From Syngnathus acus (lineage: Eukaryota; Chordata; Actinopteri; Syngnathiformes; Syngnathidae): a DNA stretch of 64,000 nucleotides. Shown piece by piece: positions 1-14,602 of the stretch. Location: assembly GCF_901709675.1 (NCBI RefSeq), contig NC_051088.1:22023193-22087192 (forward strand), in the 5' to 3' direction. The translations under genes were made by a program, and so were the position numbers. How positions within the stretch are numbered: the stretch's first letter is position 1; each line of letters begins with the position of its first letter. The notes beneath the pieces were generated by a model. That model saw only the letters and a list, made by a program, of their open reading frames with translations. It made no database searches and was not told where the DNA came from.

Positions 1-819
1 TTGCGCAAGAACCGCGAAACCAAATTGGGGCCAAGGAAATCAACTTTGGATCACAGCGGGGATTTCATAGCTTGTGCTAGCATGGCTTCTTTTCTTACAA
101 GCTCATTAATCTCCATTGATTGAAGCAGCAAAATCGATCCAAAAATCTATAGGAACCGTCTGACAATATAAAAGAGACAAATTTTTTTTTCCCCCTCCAC
201 AATTAAAAACAGTTTGAAGGTGTCGTAGCAACGTGCCAATCCAAGTGTAAACAATCGTCGCAGTTTAAACAATAAATTAGCCTCGCGCGATACACTGCGA
301 AATCAACAGCGAATGCGCCTTTTGGCTTTTGTTGCCATGGCAACCAGATGTGGACCTCGTGGGTTTCGTTGCGGTTAGGAGCCGCTATGAGTTTGACCCT
401 TTGCTAGCTAGCTAGCTAGGTGGCACATGACACAGCAAACATGAATACTCCAACCAAAACTGTCAACAACTTTAACAAGCAAGCTAATGCCATTAGCATG
501 TGCTAATCTATGAATCTAAAAAAAAAATCAGCACGGCTCTTTTAGCTTTAACGATTCTTTTCAGAATGTACTTTAACCAAACATGGCTGCCAAGTCATGG
601 GTGGCTAGAAATGTGACATCATCATTCGGAAATTGATTCAAAATTGTTCAGTTTTCAGAAACAGGCAGCTAAAAATCAAAATCCAAGTTGAGTATTAAAC
701 ATTGGCGAGGACCGCGTATTAAATTTGGGTGATGTTATTTTATCGTTATTCGCATATAAAATGTTCAACGTCGAATGTTTGTTTTGGCGTAACATGCGGA
801 TGTTCTTGTTCCTCTGCAG
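1..819 (+). other. nckap5: nckap5 intron (upstream part), no gene seen
   Basis: Non-coding sequence ending in the acceptor TTCCTCTGCAG at 809-819. It contains a short (GCTA)n tract at 403-418 and AT-rich unique sequence. No ORF resembling a gene or RNA was found. Confidence 0.6.
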
Positions 820-3800
820 CGAGAAAAGCTGATCCATGAGCTAGAGGAAGAGCGACGGCTGCGTCTGGAGAGCGAGAAGCGTCTGCGTGAAGTGACGGAA
901 GAATCCGAGCTGGGCCGGGCACAGATCGTCTCCCTGCAGCAGCAATTCGCCAGGTGACTGAACCCAACACGTTCAGTCGCCCTTGTCGTCTTGCGTGACA
1001 CACAAAAGTAGGACAAAGTATTCAAACAAAGCCTTTTTGCCGGCCGGCCGGTCTGGAGCTGCTAATTTGCTGATAGTCATGCGAGGCTCTTCACATTAGC
1101 TTCTCTCAAATCGGCCGCTTATCTCCTCATTAGAAAAGCGCTTCACACTTTAATGATCCCAGCGTGCAGCCGAAGACTCTTTGGCAGCGGAGGGATGGAA
1201 TATTTAAAAAGATGCTGAGTGCATATTTGAAATGTGCCGTTGATGCAACAATGCTCTCGCTTCTCGACTTGCACGATTTTTACTCATCAACATTTTACTT
1301 GACGCCCAGTCAGAACCTGCTTTCATACGTACGTAGAAAATTGTTGGTGTTGATAAAAGAACGCTAATTATTATTATTATTATTATAACAATAACGATGA
1401 TAGTAAAAAATAAATAAAAATAATAATAATAATGATAATGATAATAATAATAAAAAATAAAGAAATAAAAATAATAATAACAATAATAATGATGTTCATA
1501 ATAATAAATAGTTAAATACATTTTTATTCACAAGTTTTGTTTTCATTCTGTTGAAACTCAATTAAAAGCAACAATGCTTGATTTTCATTGGTTAATTTTC
1601 ATTCAATAATTCTTTTTCTCCACCAACAATTTTGTCCACATGTGAACATATGCTACCTAATACCAGTCTGCATTCTTTAGTCTGGCTTTTATTGTGCTGG
1701 AATTGTTCATTCAACTTCGAGCACTGACGTGTGATGATAATTTGAGCGTGTAATCTTGCGGCTTCCCCCTGTGAGTGAGACTCGTGCAGATAGTCTAGCA
1801 GCACTGTGAGAAAGCAAAATCCATCTAAGAATAGCGGAACATATCAAGCGTATCCCTGATTGGGTCCAAATGAATTTGTCACTGTGACTCGGGGTCACCT
1901 GGATGGATGGCGCTCATTGGGCGCCGGACCGCTGAGATTATCTGGTCAAAGATTCCATTGTCGGCTCCAAAAATGGGGTTTATCAACAGGAGGATGTTTG
2001 GAGACTCGCTCGGCTACTGTTGTCATTCTGTGACGGTTCTGTTCGGTCTTGGATGGTTGTCATTTCTGGGCTCAGGACACCTGGATAGGGCGGGGTCATA
2101 CAAAGGTCAACTTGTGGCTTCGTCTGGGTGCACACAACCACTTGCCTATATATTTTTGGCGTGACTTGTTTTTTTTTTTTGCACACAAAAATCCCACCCA
2201 TGTTGTACATGTTTGCTTGGTTGAGATTTAAAAAAAAAAGTCTCCCCGCCCCAAATGACTGGCCACTTAGCTCCAGACGAAGGTGTGTACACAAGCAAGC
2301 CCCCTCCCCCACTCGGCTGGGTTCTTAGCTTGGTGTGGGTCACATGCTCACCCCCCTCCTGACTTGGTCAACCCCCCCCCAGAGCTTCAACGGCGCGGCC
2401 TGCCGTCATTAAACGACTACGGATTAGTGGTGGACTGCAGCACACAACCCTGCTCAGCCCACCCTCAACGTCCCTCGACTCATTACGAGTTGGGACTTTG
2501 GAGCGCAGACGGAAGAAAAATGTGCCTTGAGAGCAACATCATCAGCTAACTTTAGTCGGACTTGGATCCCGCAACTGCGCCGTGAGGCCTCGAGATGACC
2601 CAAGTGCAGGCTGAAGCACTTGGTGCCCGTTTATATGCCCAAGGATGAAGGAGGCGCTCGCCAGGTAATTGGGTCCAACAGCGCCTTTTTTTTTTTTTTT
2701 TTTCCCACTATTGTGTTGTCTGGGATTTACAGTATATATTGAATCATATGTGCAACAGTCTAAAAACCTGGCCTGGTCTACTAAGTGGGTGCACCCAGCA
2801 TGGTGTCTCTCGAAATTTGCTTTGTTTCTTGCTGGGAAGAATATGCTAAAAAAAAATTGCATCTTTTAAATACAGCCGTTGGCGCTCTTCGCAAAGGATT
2901 TGTTAATGATGCAAACGGGCAGGAATGGCTTCTCGGGTCTGGATGCTCGTGCTCCCGTTGAGATGCCTGCGCAGAATAAACTATTGGCTTATGTTTTTGT
3001 CTGGCCAGTGCTGTTGGGCTGGAGTGGAAAAGAGCGTCGTGCTCAAAGACCAGTGATGTCTCTGTTTGTTTGCTGATCAATGCGCTCTTTTGGAATGATT
3101 CAAATCCTGCAGCCAGCCACACCTGGCCCGAGTCTTTTAATTTGGCACGTTGCAGACGACCCCCCCCCCCACCCGCTGCGCTTGGGAAGCTACGGTATGA
3201 ATCGAGCCCCTGTTCCAAACCGCACATCTGGGGTCATTACAAAGAGGCCGGCTGGGCTCGGTTCTTTTGAAGTGGCTTTCCCGCTCCTTCCAAATGACGA
3301 TGTTAAATAGATAATTGGTGTCGGCGCTATTTTGGAAGCAGCTCGCATTTGGAGCATTTATTGGCTTTAATTTTCAACTTCCACTCTTGGACAGGGTATT
3401 AGGTTCAATTTAACTCACTTGAAGTCGTTTAACTGTGACTAAATAACGAGCTTTGGCGCCGACCACGGGTTTAACGTCTCCCTCCAATCGTTGTGCTTGC
3501 GTTCGACCGATTACTTCCCCGTGTCACCCGATTTTGTTTCCCTTTTTTTATTTTTTTATTTCATTCTTTAGTTTTAATTTAAGGCAGCACGGTAATGCAC
3601 CAGTTAGCATGTCTGCCTTACAGTGCAGAGGTTGTAGGTTCGATTCCGGCTCCTGCCTTTTTGTGTGGTTTGCATGTTCTCCCCGTGCCTGCTTGGGTTT
3701 CGTACAGTGGAAAAAAACACGGTTAGGGACTTTTAGGGCAATTTTATTTATTTATTTACTTATTTATTCACATATCATATCACTTATTTATTTATTTCAT

Positions 3801-6800
3801 ATTTACTTATATCCTATTTATTTATTTATTAAATCATTTATTTTATGTATTGAGATCTTGTTTATTCATTTATTTTGTATTTATTTGTATCGTATTTATT
3901 TATTCGTTCGTTCATTTAAATGATCATTTTCATGGTAAACTTGGCCCAGTTTATTCTTTTTTTTTTTTTTTTCGTAGTCCTTTCTAAAACACACACACGC
4001 CACCCCTGCTGACTTCCGCCGCAGATTAAGCATGCTGTTTGTGATGTTTATAAGCATGCTGAAAGAGGTCAGATTACAAGCCTTTGCGGATGTGGGGCAC
4101 ACATGAACTGTTGGCGGCGGCTCGCCCCTTTGCATTCCCTCATCGTTTGTCGCCTGCCTGCAGCCAAACAACTTGTAATTCAAACTGACCTCATGATTGC
4201 AGTATAGATTTGGTTGCCCAGCAGCTGCTCTAGTTTAAATAAACGCAAGCCGCTGTGTCACTTCTGCGCTTTGATTGTCAAATCATTAAGTCATCTACTC
4301 TGAAGGTACAAAACGAACTCTCCGAACCAATCCAATTATTTCATGCTGATGGACTCGACTTTTTCGTCCACCCTCGTTTGACATATCGGACGAATCACTC
4401 ATTTGCGGAGGAGTTTGGGAATGCCTGTTTTTTCTTTCGGATCCAACCTCCTCGCAAATATCCATCCACAAATTCTCCAGTTGTGTCCATATTGTGTGTC
4501 TACTCGACTTCCACCCCAGCTGGACATTTGTGATGAGCAATGCTCAGTCAGAACTTGTTGTTAGTCTTGTCATCATGACTAAGGTCTCACACTGGGGAGG
4601 CCCTCGTCGATATCCCACCCATGCCTGCAATCTATTTACTAAATGCCTCCAGAGGCTCCAGTTGGCCGATTCCTTTGGTGCACATGTGGGGTCCTTTAAA
4701 GACCTCTTTGTCCGGAGGCTGGCCATGGTGCTGATTCCATTTTATCATCATTTGCTGAAAGGAAGTAAACTACAGGTGGTCAAATGTCGGGGCTTGGTCG
4801 TGATGAAGCTTTTGTAACAACCATGTTCAGGAAAGTGGATTAAGAGTCTTTATGAGTGAGGACGCGCCAACATTTAGGTCATATCTAAGAAAGGGTCTCC
4901 TTGCATGTTTTGTGAAGCCGATCAGAGTAGCTTAGCGTCGGGCTAAGCCGGCCAATCATCTGTTTGCTTCACGCCAGAAGAATAACGCGCATAATTTGCC
5001 CCGGGTTTTGTGCGTAAGGCGATTGTGGCAACGCAACCCCCGATGGCCTCTATTCTGACGCACAACCTGCTGATTGTTCTTCAGCAGCTTTGGGCTTTTT
5101 TGCAATTGTTCTTTCGTCAAATCTGATTAGCGGCGCCGCTCAACTTGAGTGTCGGACAGCGGCGATAAAGTGAAAGTGGGACCTGTTGAGGATGGACAAA
5201 GACGAGATCGGATCAAGTCTCGAGTCTTTTCGAAGCTTTTCAATTGTGTTCAGCTTATGAGGAGACAATAATTGTGTTATATTGGTGTGGTTCTTCTAGA
5301 TGTCGCTGAGCATGTCAAGAGCCATAACACACACACACACACGTACACACTTACACAAATGTACACACATGTACACACACGTACAGACACACACACATAC
5401 AAGTATACACACATGTACACACGTACAGACACACACACACACACACACAGACACACATGTACACACGTGTACACACGTACACACACACACATATACATAC
5501 ACGTACACACAAGTACACACACGCATACGCGGATATACATAGATATACACACACGCATACACATATATAAATACGCATACACATATATAAATACATGTAC
5601 ACACACACGTACACACATGTAGACAAACATACACAAACACACGCACACATATACATGCACACACACAGAGACATACACTCACACACACAGACATACACAA
5701 ACACACACATATACACACATATACACACACGCAGACATTCACACACATATACACACACACACGCACACACACAGACATCCACACACATATACACATACAT
5801 GCACACACACTCACGCACACACGCACACACATATACACATGCACACACACACTGATGAGAGCGTAAGCCACGTCCACAGTTCATCCCAGCAGGCTTCTCC
5901 TTGTTCCCTACATGATCCAAGTCTAAGAGTGGTTTTGAGAGGACTTATTAACACGGCCCATATGGGAGCGTCTCAGCCACATCAGTGGACAAGGCCACTG
6001 CGGGATAATGACACAGCGTAACGAGAGGAGGATCTGTTTGAGGCCGGCTCGGAAACATGGAGCGAGCACGTCGCGTGTGGCTTCGGCCTTGAGCGCTCAT
6101 GACAGTGTTGCCTTTTTTAGGCTCACAACCCTCATTTTGGTGTGCGGCAAAGCCTCTACGTCTGTCTTTGACATGTTTAAGACAACAAGGTTAAAAATGT
6201 TGGAGCAGAATTGAGTGTCAGCAAGGTATGCTGGGAATAATTAGAAGTACATATCTTCTCAAAATACATGAAGGGATTTGCAGTTCACCAAGGTTACACA
6301 AAGATGTGCAAACACACACTAATAACTGTAGAAAAGTAGAAAAGAAAAATACAGGGGGAAAATATTTTTCCATGGTTGTTTTGCCTCTTTTATATTTTCA
6401 AGTTTCAAGGCTGTAAAAAATATTTTGGGTCAATGTGGCTGACCCTTTTTACCCAAAAAAGAGGGTCTCTATTTTGTACGTTGTACGTGGTCACAAGGGA
6501 TGGGAAAAAAAAAAATCCAATGTGCACATACAAAAAAAAATCCACCAAATTCATTCCATATGTTGCAATGGCGTAATAATGAATATGCACCAATGAAAGT
6601 TCAACCTGAAGTGAGAATGTGAGCTGATAGTTTGAGACTGTTGAGTGTTGAATTGACATGAATGTGTGTAAGCATATGTGTGTGCGCTTGTGTGTATAGG
6701 AAGTGAATCAAAAAATTGACGGACCTCAGGCTGTAAATTGATTGCCCACCCTAATTGCATTTCCGAGACGGTTGGCATTTTTTGCTTTTCAGCTCAAGCT

Positions 6801-7529
6801 CAGATGGATCAAGCGAGTTACAATTTAGTTCTGCTTCCCTCTATGCCCCGTTTGTCCTTTACCAGCTTTTCAAAGCTGTCAAAAGTGTTTTTGCAACGAT
6901 GAAATTTTGTTTGAATCAGTCATTACTTCTACAACTACTTTGGCTTCGAATATTTTGATTGAGTGACCACCTCATGGGTAAGCGCTGAAGTAGCCTGATA
7001 ACAATCCTGATCATTTGAATCAGGGAGGGAACCGAAACAGCCAACACGGCGGTCCTCGAGGATGTCTCAGAGGCTCCGCAAAACTTTTTGTTTTTTCCAA
7101 CCCCCCAAATTTGGCAGAAAACGCCGTTAAATATTCATCCTACTGTATGTTCCCTCCAGGGATTGGGGAAACATGAGAACAAATTGCCAGAAAAATCGAA
7201 ATTTACCCAAAAGTTAATTATCTGGATATCTCTGGAGGCAATACGACCCCCTGCCTTCTCACACTAGCTTTGCCAGTGCCTCGAGAGCCGGATTTGGACA
7301 CCCGTGCTATATGGAACATTCATGAAGCCAGTACCAACTGTTGTCTTCAATTCTCTTGTCTGGCCAAGCCCATTTACTTTTATTTTATTTTATCCTATTT
7401 AATATTATTTGTTTATTTATTTATTCATTTGTTTCTTTATTCATTCATTCATTTTATTTCATTTTATATCATTTAATCCTCTTTAATATTATGTATTTAT
7501 GTATTTATTTATTTACTTATATTTATTTG

Positions 7530-7579
<50 letters not shown>

Positions 7580-10500
7580 ATTCTTTTTATTTATTTATTT
7601 ATTCATTCATTTTGTTTTATTTTACTTTACTTTATTTTATATTTTATTTTATATTTAATCTTGTTTATTTATTTGTTCATTCATTCATTCATTCATTCAT
7701 TCATTCATTCATTCATTTACAGTGCATACCACAGTTCATCAATGTCAATTTTTTTTCGAATGTCATTGTCCTCATACATACTAATTAATTCCCATGTCCA
7801 CATACGGGCTCATCAATTTGAAATTAAAATGATGCCATCTGTTCTTGGATTACAAACACGGTCTGAATTGTAAGCGAGGGATTTCAGATTCAAAGCGAAC
7901 GTGTAGCTCCCAAACTATCCTCGGATTTATGACGTGATCATGGCAAGCACGTTGGCGTCTCCTGAGACCATGCCCAGCGACTGTCACATCATCATCTTGC
8001 ACCTCGTCACCGTGCCGATTTTTGAAAGTGACCAGTCGGTCTCACTCGCCGCCACTTTTGCACATTCGCTCAACGTCTGATTACAAGCGGCTTTTCAGAA
8101 CAGCCTGGACAGATGGCGCGGACGGGTGGGCAAGCCTTCTCTGCATGGGCTCATCACAAGTAGCAGAGCAGATCAGCTGACTAGCAACAGTTTGATCGTG
8201 ACAACGTTCTTCGTCTCGGCAACTGTCTCGGAGGGGGAAATCCATCTTCACGAGTGACTTACTATCTCAGACGCATTTCCATGCCATGAGATACCAAGTG
8301 TGTCATGTGAAATTATTCCTGTAACTTGTTGGTATTCACAAAAATGATTTATCGACTACGAATAATGTACGTTTATCTACGACAGTGACATATCGCCGGC
8401 CCGAACGATGAAATGCTCTTCCACGAGATGTCAGATGATAATTAATCTCATTCCACCTTTGCCACTCATAATAATGTAATAATAACATCACATTTTAATG
8501 TAAAATACGTGCCTTGGCGCCGTAACGCCCGGGCAACATTGACTTAGACGATGCCCGAAACGGAATGCCCAGAAGGTCAAAGTTCGATCTGAAGCTGACG
8601 CAAATCTCCTGGGCCGTTTTGGCTCTTCTCTCAAATGCCTGCTCTGCATGCAGACCGCATGTTTGGCGGCTGATTGTTTTGAGCAGACCGAGCCCTCAAG
8701 GTCAAAGTCACTCGGCGCTCGCTGCTGTGATTGCACTTTTATTCACGCGGGCAACGGCTCGTTTGCAAGCACATTGTTGTGCCGCAAAGACGAATGCGCC
8801 GGTCAGTCTTAATCCAAGTGCCTGTTTGTGTCGGGGGAAAAAACCCAACAAAGAAATACGGCGAAAACCATCTGGATGGGATTGCCAAAATTCACCCTGT
8901 CATCTCTTGTGTGTGCAGGATGGAGGAGAAGGTGCGGTCGCTTCTGCAGAATCAAGGACTGATGGAGCAGACCACGACAGACGACATTATGAAGGCCTAC
9001 AAAGTAAACATTTTTTTCATACAATTACGACAAATATCTTCATTTTGTGGCTCATTTTGGCCATCCAAGTGATTCATCCGAAGTTGTTCGGTGCCTTGGT
9101 TGTATTTTTTTTTAGTTTAGCCAGGAAAGAAGTGGAAAGCAATCATGGCTGACCTTGTTATGAAGCAGAAATAGCTGCCGGGATGGAGGAGGGAAATAGA
9201 AGAAATAAGTAACATTCACACGGTCACCTTTTGAGTCACAATTGACAGTTTTTTTGTTTTCACACTTCCCTTGTGTGCCATAATGTTGTCTACCAAAAGG
9301 AGAATGCAGCAGACGAGAATGGGGGGAAAAAAAATGTTGATTTGCAAAAACAACACATTATACAACTAAATGAAGTATTCCAAGATTTAAATCCTTAAAC
9401 CCGATCAGGGGATTGTAAGAAAATCTGATCAACGCAATGAGCGCATGCTTTCACTATTGTTGCATTGCAACTGAGTGATGAGGGGAAACTCCAAAAGAGG
9501 GCTGAAAGAGTGTGGCTAAATGTCATTGCTAATGAGCTCCAGTGAGGATTAGCGGCTAGTTTGACTGATAGCTTGCTAGTTGGCCTCAGGCGCTGAAGCT
9601 TCGGTGTAACACAAAACAAAACAACTACAAAAAAAGGTGGCGATGGAAATGATTTTGTTTTCATGGTGACCAAGGATGCTAGTTAGCTTGTTAGTTAGCT
9701 AACTAGGTTGCTAGTTGGTCTTAGGTGCAAATACTTTGTTGTAACACAAAAAAATAACTACTTAAAAGTTGGAGATGGAGATGCTTTTGCTTACATGGTG
9801 GCCAAGGATGCTAGTTAGCTTGATAGTTAGCTAACTAGCCTGACAGCTTGCTAGTTAGGTGCAAATGCTTTGTTGTAACGCAAAAAAAACAACTACAAAA
9901 AAAGTTGGAGATGGATACTTTTGCTTACATGGTGGCCAAGGATGCTAGTTAGCTTGATAGTTAGCTTGATAGCTTGCTAGTTAGCCTTGGGTGGAGATGG
10001 AAATGATTTTGCTTACATGATGCCAAGGATGCTAGTTAGATTGATGGTTAGCTTGATAGCTTGCTAGTTAGCCTTAGGTGGAGATGGAAATGATTTCGCT
10101 TACACGGCCAAGGATGCTAGTTAGCTTGCTAGTTAGCTCGATAGCTTGCTAGTTATCCTGAGGCGGATAAGCTTTGTTGTAATCAAAAACGACAAGACAA
10201 AGCTGGAGATGAATTTGCTTTCATGGAGGCACAAAGACGACAGATAAAATTTAATAAAAATTGAAGAAGCGAAGTAGAATCTGAGAAGAAGAGAGGTTTT
10301 AAATGTCTTCATTTAGTGAGATTTCACAAAGGGCTTCTTTGCTGTCTGTGGACTTTGCGGACAAGAACAAACATGGAGGGTTATTTGGCGATTCCCAGAT
10401 GCTGAATAACGCAAGGCCAGCCTGTCCTCCGCAGCTGCTTTCTGTGCATTCAGCAGGCAAACTCAATAACTTGAAAGGGCAGCAGGAGGTCCAACGCTCC

Positions 10501-13416
10501 CGACCGTCCTTCTCTCTGCGGACGCTATTACGGGCGACTTTTAACAGCGCCTGATGAGCAGCGTCTGCAAACAAGCACAAGAAGCTCACCCAAAAAAAAA
10601 AAATTGCTTGGAACACAATTTTAAGATTGAAATCCTCTTAAATAAATCAAGTGGGAGGCCATTTTTATTTTCTTTGTGCGCTATCCAGAGAGTGGCTAAT
10701 TTGAGGCTTATAATTACCGCTAGTTAATTACGGGATGGTGGGAAGACCTCCGTCGACTGCAAAGATAACTGGCGGAGAGGCAGGAAGGCCAAACGGGAGC
10801 AAGCGTGAAGGTCGCTGCTACAGTTTGGGAAACAAGAGGAACATGATTAGGGATTATGGGGATGTTTGGTTGAAGCCGCCTACCTCCCCGTCGGCCCATC
10901 TGCCCATTTGATCCGCTCCCCCTTTTTCTCTCGGCTTTCATCTTGCATTTCACTTCCTTCTGTGATTTCTGCCTTTTTGTCAGCTTCTTGTACAAAAGCG
11001 AGCCATCCTTTTTTTTCTTCTCAGCCCATCTGCTTCTGCTTCTTCTTGCCAACACCCCCCGGGCCTCCTCCCCAACAAATCCCGTCCCGCTCTACCTCCT
11101 CTAACCTGCCCTCTTTGTTTGCGCCTCCTCAGGAGAAATTCTCCGAGGAAGTGCGAAAGCAGCATGATCGCCCAGAGGAGAACGGCATCCCGCCGGCGAC
11201 TCAGATGGATCCTGGGATGCGGCCGCACGCCGACACCAGCCAAACAGACGATAACGATGACAGGACCAAGCTCCTGTTAGAACGCCTAAAAACCCTGGAG
11301 GTAACTTCTCGATCTGCGGCTTCTTTCAAACATCTCCTCCACGTTTGTCAACAACAGACATCGTCCAGTTTGACATACAGGAAGTACAACGGAGATAATC
11401 ATTCAGCAAAAGATCATTTGCTGCTGTTCCCGCAAGCCATCATTCAAATTTGATGGAGAATATGAGCTCATGATTACATTTGAAATGAGTTTATCACAAG
11501 ATAGGTGCCATTTAATCCCGCCGCGCTACGCCACGTGATGGATGCAGAGCTTTCCAGGGGGGAGGGAGGAGGGGGGGGGGGCTGCAACCAGGCAGATGCT
11601 ATACATCACTCGCCTATCCATCCGTTATTGTTGTCGCGGCTGCTCTTCACTGAGATCTTTTAAATACAAAAGGAAGAATCGAGACAAATTGATGATTTAG
11701 AAAAGTGAAATAGTATCTTGCATCTCGTCCAGATCAGAGTCTAAATTTAGCCATGTGAGTCGACACGTTGTATTGTTGCACAGCGAGCACTGGATCATGT
11801 TTCCATGTTTTTGTGCAGGAAAATGATCAAATGATCTGATTGCTTATTTATAGGTATGTTTATTTAAAATGAACATTTTTCAGTCTACAAAATATATACA
11901 TATATGGATGGGAAAGAAATCTATTTATAATAATAATAATAATAAATAAATAAATAAATAAATAATAAAAATACATAAAAAAATAAATACTATACATGCA
12001 TATGTGAATGTTGAGCCTGTGACCAATTGAAGTAGCAGAGCTGTAAAAAAAAAAAAAAAAAAATCTGTCACCTTATTAGGTACACAGAGCTGTTGAAAAA
12101 AAATCCGTCACCTCACGATCAATATTATGATCAATACCCTGAGCAGTAAATGATTTCAATGAAATATGTTATTCCAAGTGAGTGATACAAAGTTACGGTA
12201 GTTACCATGGAGGATGTCCTGCAGTTATCGCCATGTTCCCTCCCGGAGTTGGGGTTGAATCATTCCGTGAGAGAACCGATTGTTCCTCATTACATTTGCA
12301 TCTGTCTCCGAAGCTTTGGGGATTTCATTTACCTTCTTCTCCCAGAACGTCGGGGCTATAATTACATCTCGCGCGTTCCTCGGAGGAATGACGCGTTCCT
12401 CCGAAAGGGCAGAGGGTGAGCGGCGCCGGGCTGCCTGACAGCTCCTAATACGCTGGCGGCCTCTGACAAATCGGAAACCCCCAGAGATCAATAGTCCTGC
12501 GTCTGGTCCCTCAGCAAGCCAAGGAGATATTCTTATTAGATCCCAACCCCAAAGTTCAACATCATGACTCGCATCCCCTTGACCTTTTCCTCCGTGGTAC
12601 CTTGGAGGATTTTATCGGCCGTGTTGACGCTCTGTTGACCTTTCTAAGGCCAAGCGCGATTGTTGTATCCGCCTCATTCGTTGTTGTAGTTGTTGTTGCA
12701 TCATATCGATGACTGAACCCAAACACGTGCTCTTTCCAGGAGAGGAACTCCGTCTTGACGTTGGAGAACGAGAGCCAGAGGGAGCAGTACGAACGCTGCC
12801 TGGATGAGGTGAGTGGTCATCACGTCACATCTTCTACAGCAGGATTGTGGGTGGGTTCCCTCAAGAATTGAGACGCGCCCGAATCCCATCTCCACATTCC
12901 GGTTCTGCTCAAAAATTGGAATTATTTTCACTCATCACAATATTTTTTTTTTCTTTGAACCCCTAGAAAAACACTGTAGAGCCTAAACAGCCACAAAAAG
13001 CACACACGTGTGCACACACTTATATACTACACACACAAACACGTACACGCAAATGTACACACACAAACACACAATACTACACACGCACACACAATACTAC
13101 ACCCACACACATACACACATATACACACAGACACTCACATTGAAACATACACACACATATACTACTCACACAAACACGTACACACGCATATACACACACA
13201 CACACACACACACATACTCAATACTACACACACTCATAAACACACACACATATACGACACACACACACATTCTCTCTCTCACGCACACAAACATACTACA
13301 CACGCACACACAATACTACACCCACACACATACACACATATACACACAGACACTCACATTGAAACATACACACACATATACTACTCACACAAACACGTAC
13401 ACACGCATATACACAT

Positions 13417-13457
<41 letters not shown>

Positions 13458-14602
13458 ACTACACACACACACTACACACACACACACACACACTCAATAC
13501 TACACACACTCATAAACACACACCCATATACGACACACACACACATTCTCTCTCTCACGCACACAAACATACACACACACACACACACATTTTTATAAAA
13601 ATGGACCATGGACCGTGTTAATTGCTATTTTTAGTATTTGCCGCAGGCCACTAAAAATGAACAAATGCCCACAAGTGGCCCCCGAGGTGTAGTTTGGACA
13701 CCACCCTTCCACCGCTAACCTGAGGTCAACTCAAATGCCGCTTGTGCTCAGTAAAACGTCCGTGAAGCTGTTAGTTGGCTTTGATACAGCACAATTACCT
13801 TTGCCTGGTGGTTGTTTTTAAGCTGAGTACCGCCTAGGGAGTCACATGGGTGGGGGGGTATCAGTATAGCGGCCTGCTGAATCACGGCGAGTGGGAGTGC
13901 GCGATCCGAGGACGGAGAGGGGACGCGAGGAGGCGTGCGTCGGCTTCTGCTGGCGGGCGGATGAAATTGGAGTTGAAAGTGGCTGATTAAAGAAGATGAT
14001 TGTTTACACGGGATCGTGGAGCGCGCGGGCAAACACATTAGCTACTCCAAGACGAGACGAGCGCAATCAGATGGCGAGTCTCTTCTCGAGTCGGCTTCCC
14101 CCATTCAATAAACAAGAATACTCCAGAGCCAACGCCGACTTAATGAAGGATCGATAAGCAGTAATGCGAGCCGCTTCGTTATTGACACTGTGGTCAGAGC
14201 CAAGACACAACAACGTTTAGTCTACTCGCTGATTAGTCTAATCATAATTAATACGAACCATAATTCTGATGATATTAGATTTGTCTGTGTTGTAGTGAAT
14301 ATTTTTGTTCTGTTCTTTAGTTTTTAAAATGTATGTATTGCTCTCTGTGTCCCTTTCAAGGTCGCCAATCAAGTCGTGCAGGCACTTGTCACTCAGAAGG
14401 TTTGTCTTCTATCTCCTCACCATGAGTGGACCGCTCACGTATGTGGACATTGTTTCAATTTCCGGTTCTGTCTTGCGACTAGGACCTGAGAGAAGAATGT
14501 CTCAAGCTGCGTACTCGGGTTTTTGATCTGGAACAGCAGAATCGGGCCCTGGGGATTCTCTTCCAGCAGCGTATCAAGCCCACCTCGGAGCTGCTCCTGC
14601 AG
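820..14602 (+). CDS. nckap5: nckap5 N-terminal coiled-coil exon block (six exons)
   Basis: Exons 820-953, 8919-9003, 11133-11300, 12740-12808, 14361-14399 and 14483-14602 encode about 205 residues rich in E, K, R, Q and L with heptad character. Recognisable pieces are EKLIHELEEERRLRLESEKR, VSLQQQFARMEEKVRSLLQ, TKLLLERLKTLE, ENESQREQYERCLDE, ANQVVQALVTQK and LREECLKLRTRVFDLEQQNR. This is the oligomerising coiled coil at the front of NCKAP5-family proteins. The 39-nt exon at 14361 is a microexon of 13 codons separated by an 83-nt intron from the next, so the two are probably spliced as a pair. The variable part of the third exon (about residues 85-115) lacks heptads and is the least conserved piece. 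Confidence 0.9.

Larger units (their letters stand above)
954..8918 (+). other. nckap5: large nckap5 intron, repeat-rich
   Basis: Donor GTGACT at 954 and acceptor GTGTGCAG at 8911-8918. It holds an (AAT)n block, a tRNA-like SINE, TTTA-type tracts, a long CA/GT microsatellite and a second ATTC/TTTA block, each listed separately. Between them (for example 1520-3500, 4000-5300, 5900-7350 and 7720-8900) is unique non-coding sequence with short chance ORFs only. Confidence 0.6.

Noticed and set aside
3595-3660. Possible tRNA gene
   Set aside because: B-box and A-box are present but the cloverleaf is not convincing, and the following GCATGTTCTCCCCGTG tail identifies it as a SINE-type repeat.
5277-5920. 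Overlapping open frames of 80-190 codons on both strands rich in C/V or H/T
   Set aside because: They are translations of the CA/GT microsatellite with no stops because of its two-base period.
8565-9152. 195-codon open frame around 8.6-9.1 kb
   Set aside because: It crosses nckap5 exon 8919-9003 in the wrong frame; the exon frame gives MEEKVRSLLQNQG, which matches the family.
9530-10165. CRISPR-like regular repeat spacing
   Set aside because: Units are 85-134 bp with no unique spacers; it is a eukaryotic intronic minisatellite.
13008-13621. Two open frames of about 200 codons, His-Thr rich
   Set aside because: Same cause: CA repeat without stop codons, no conservation expected.
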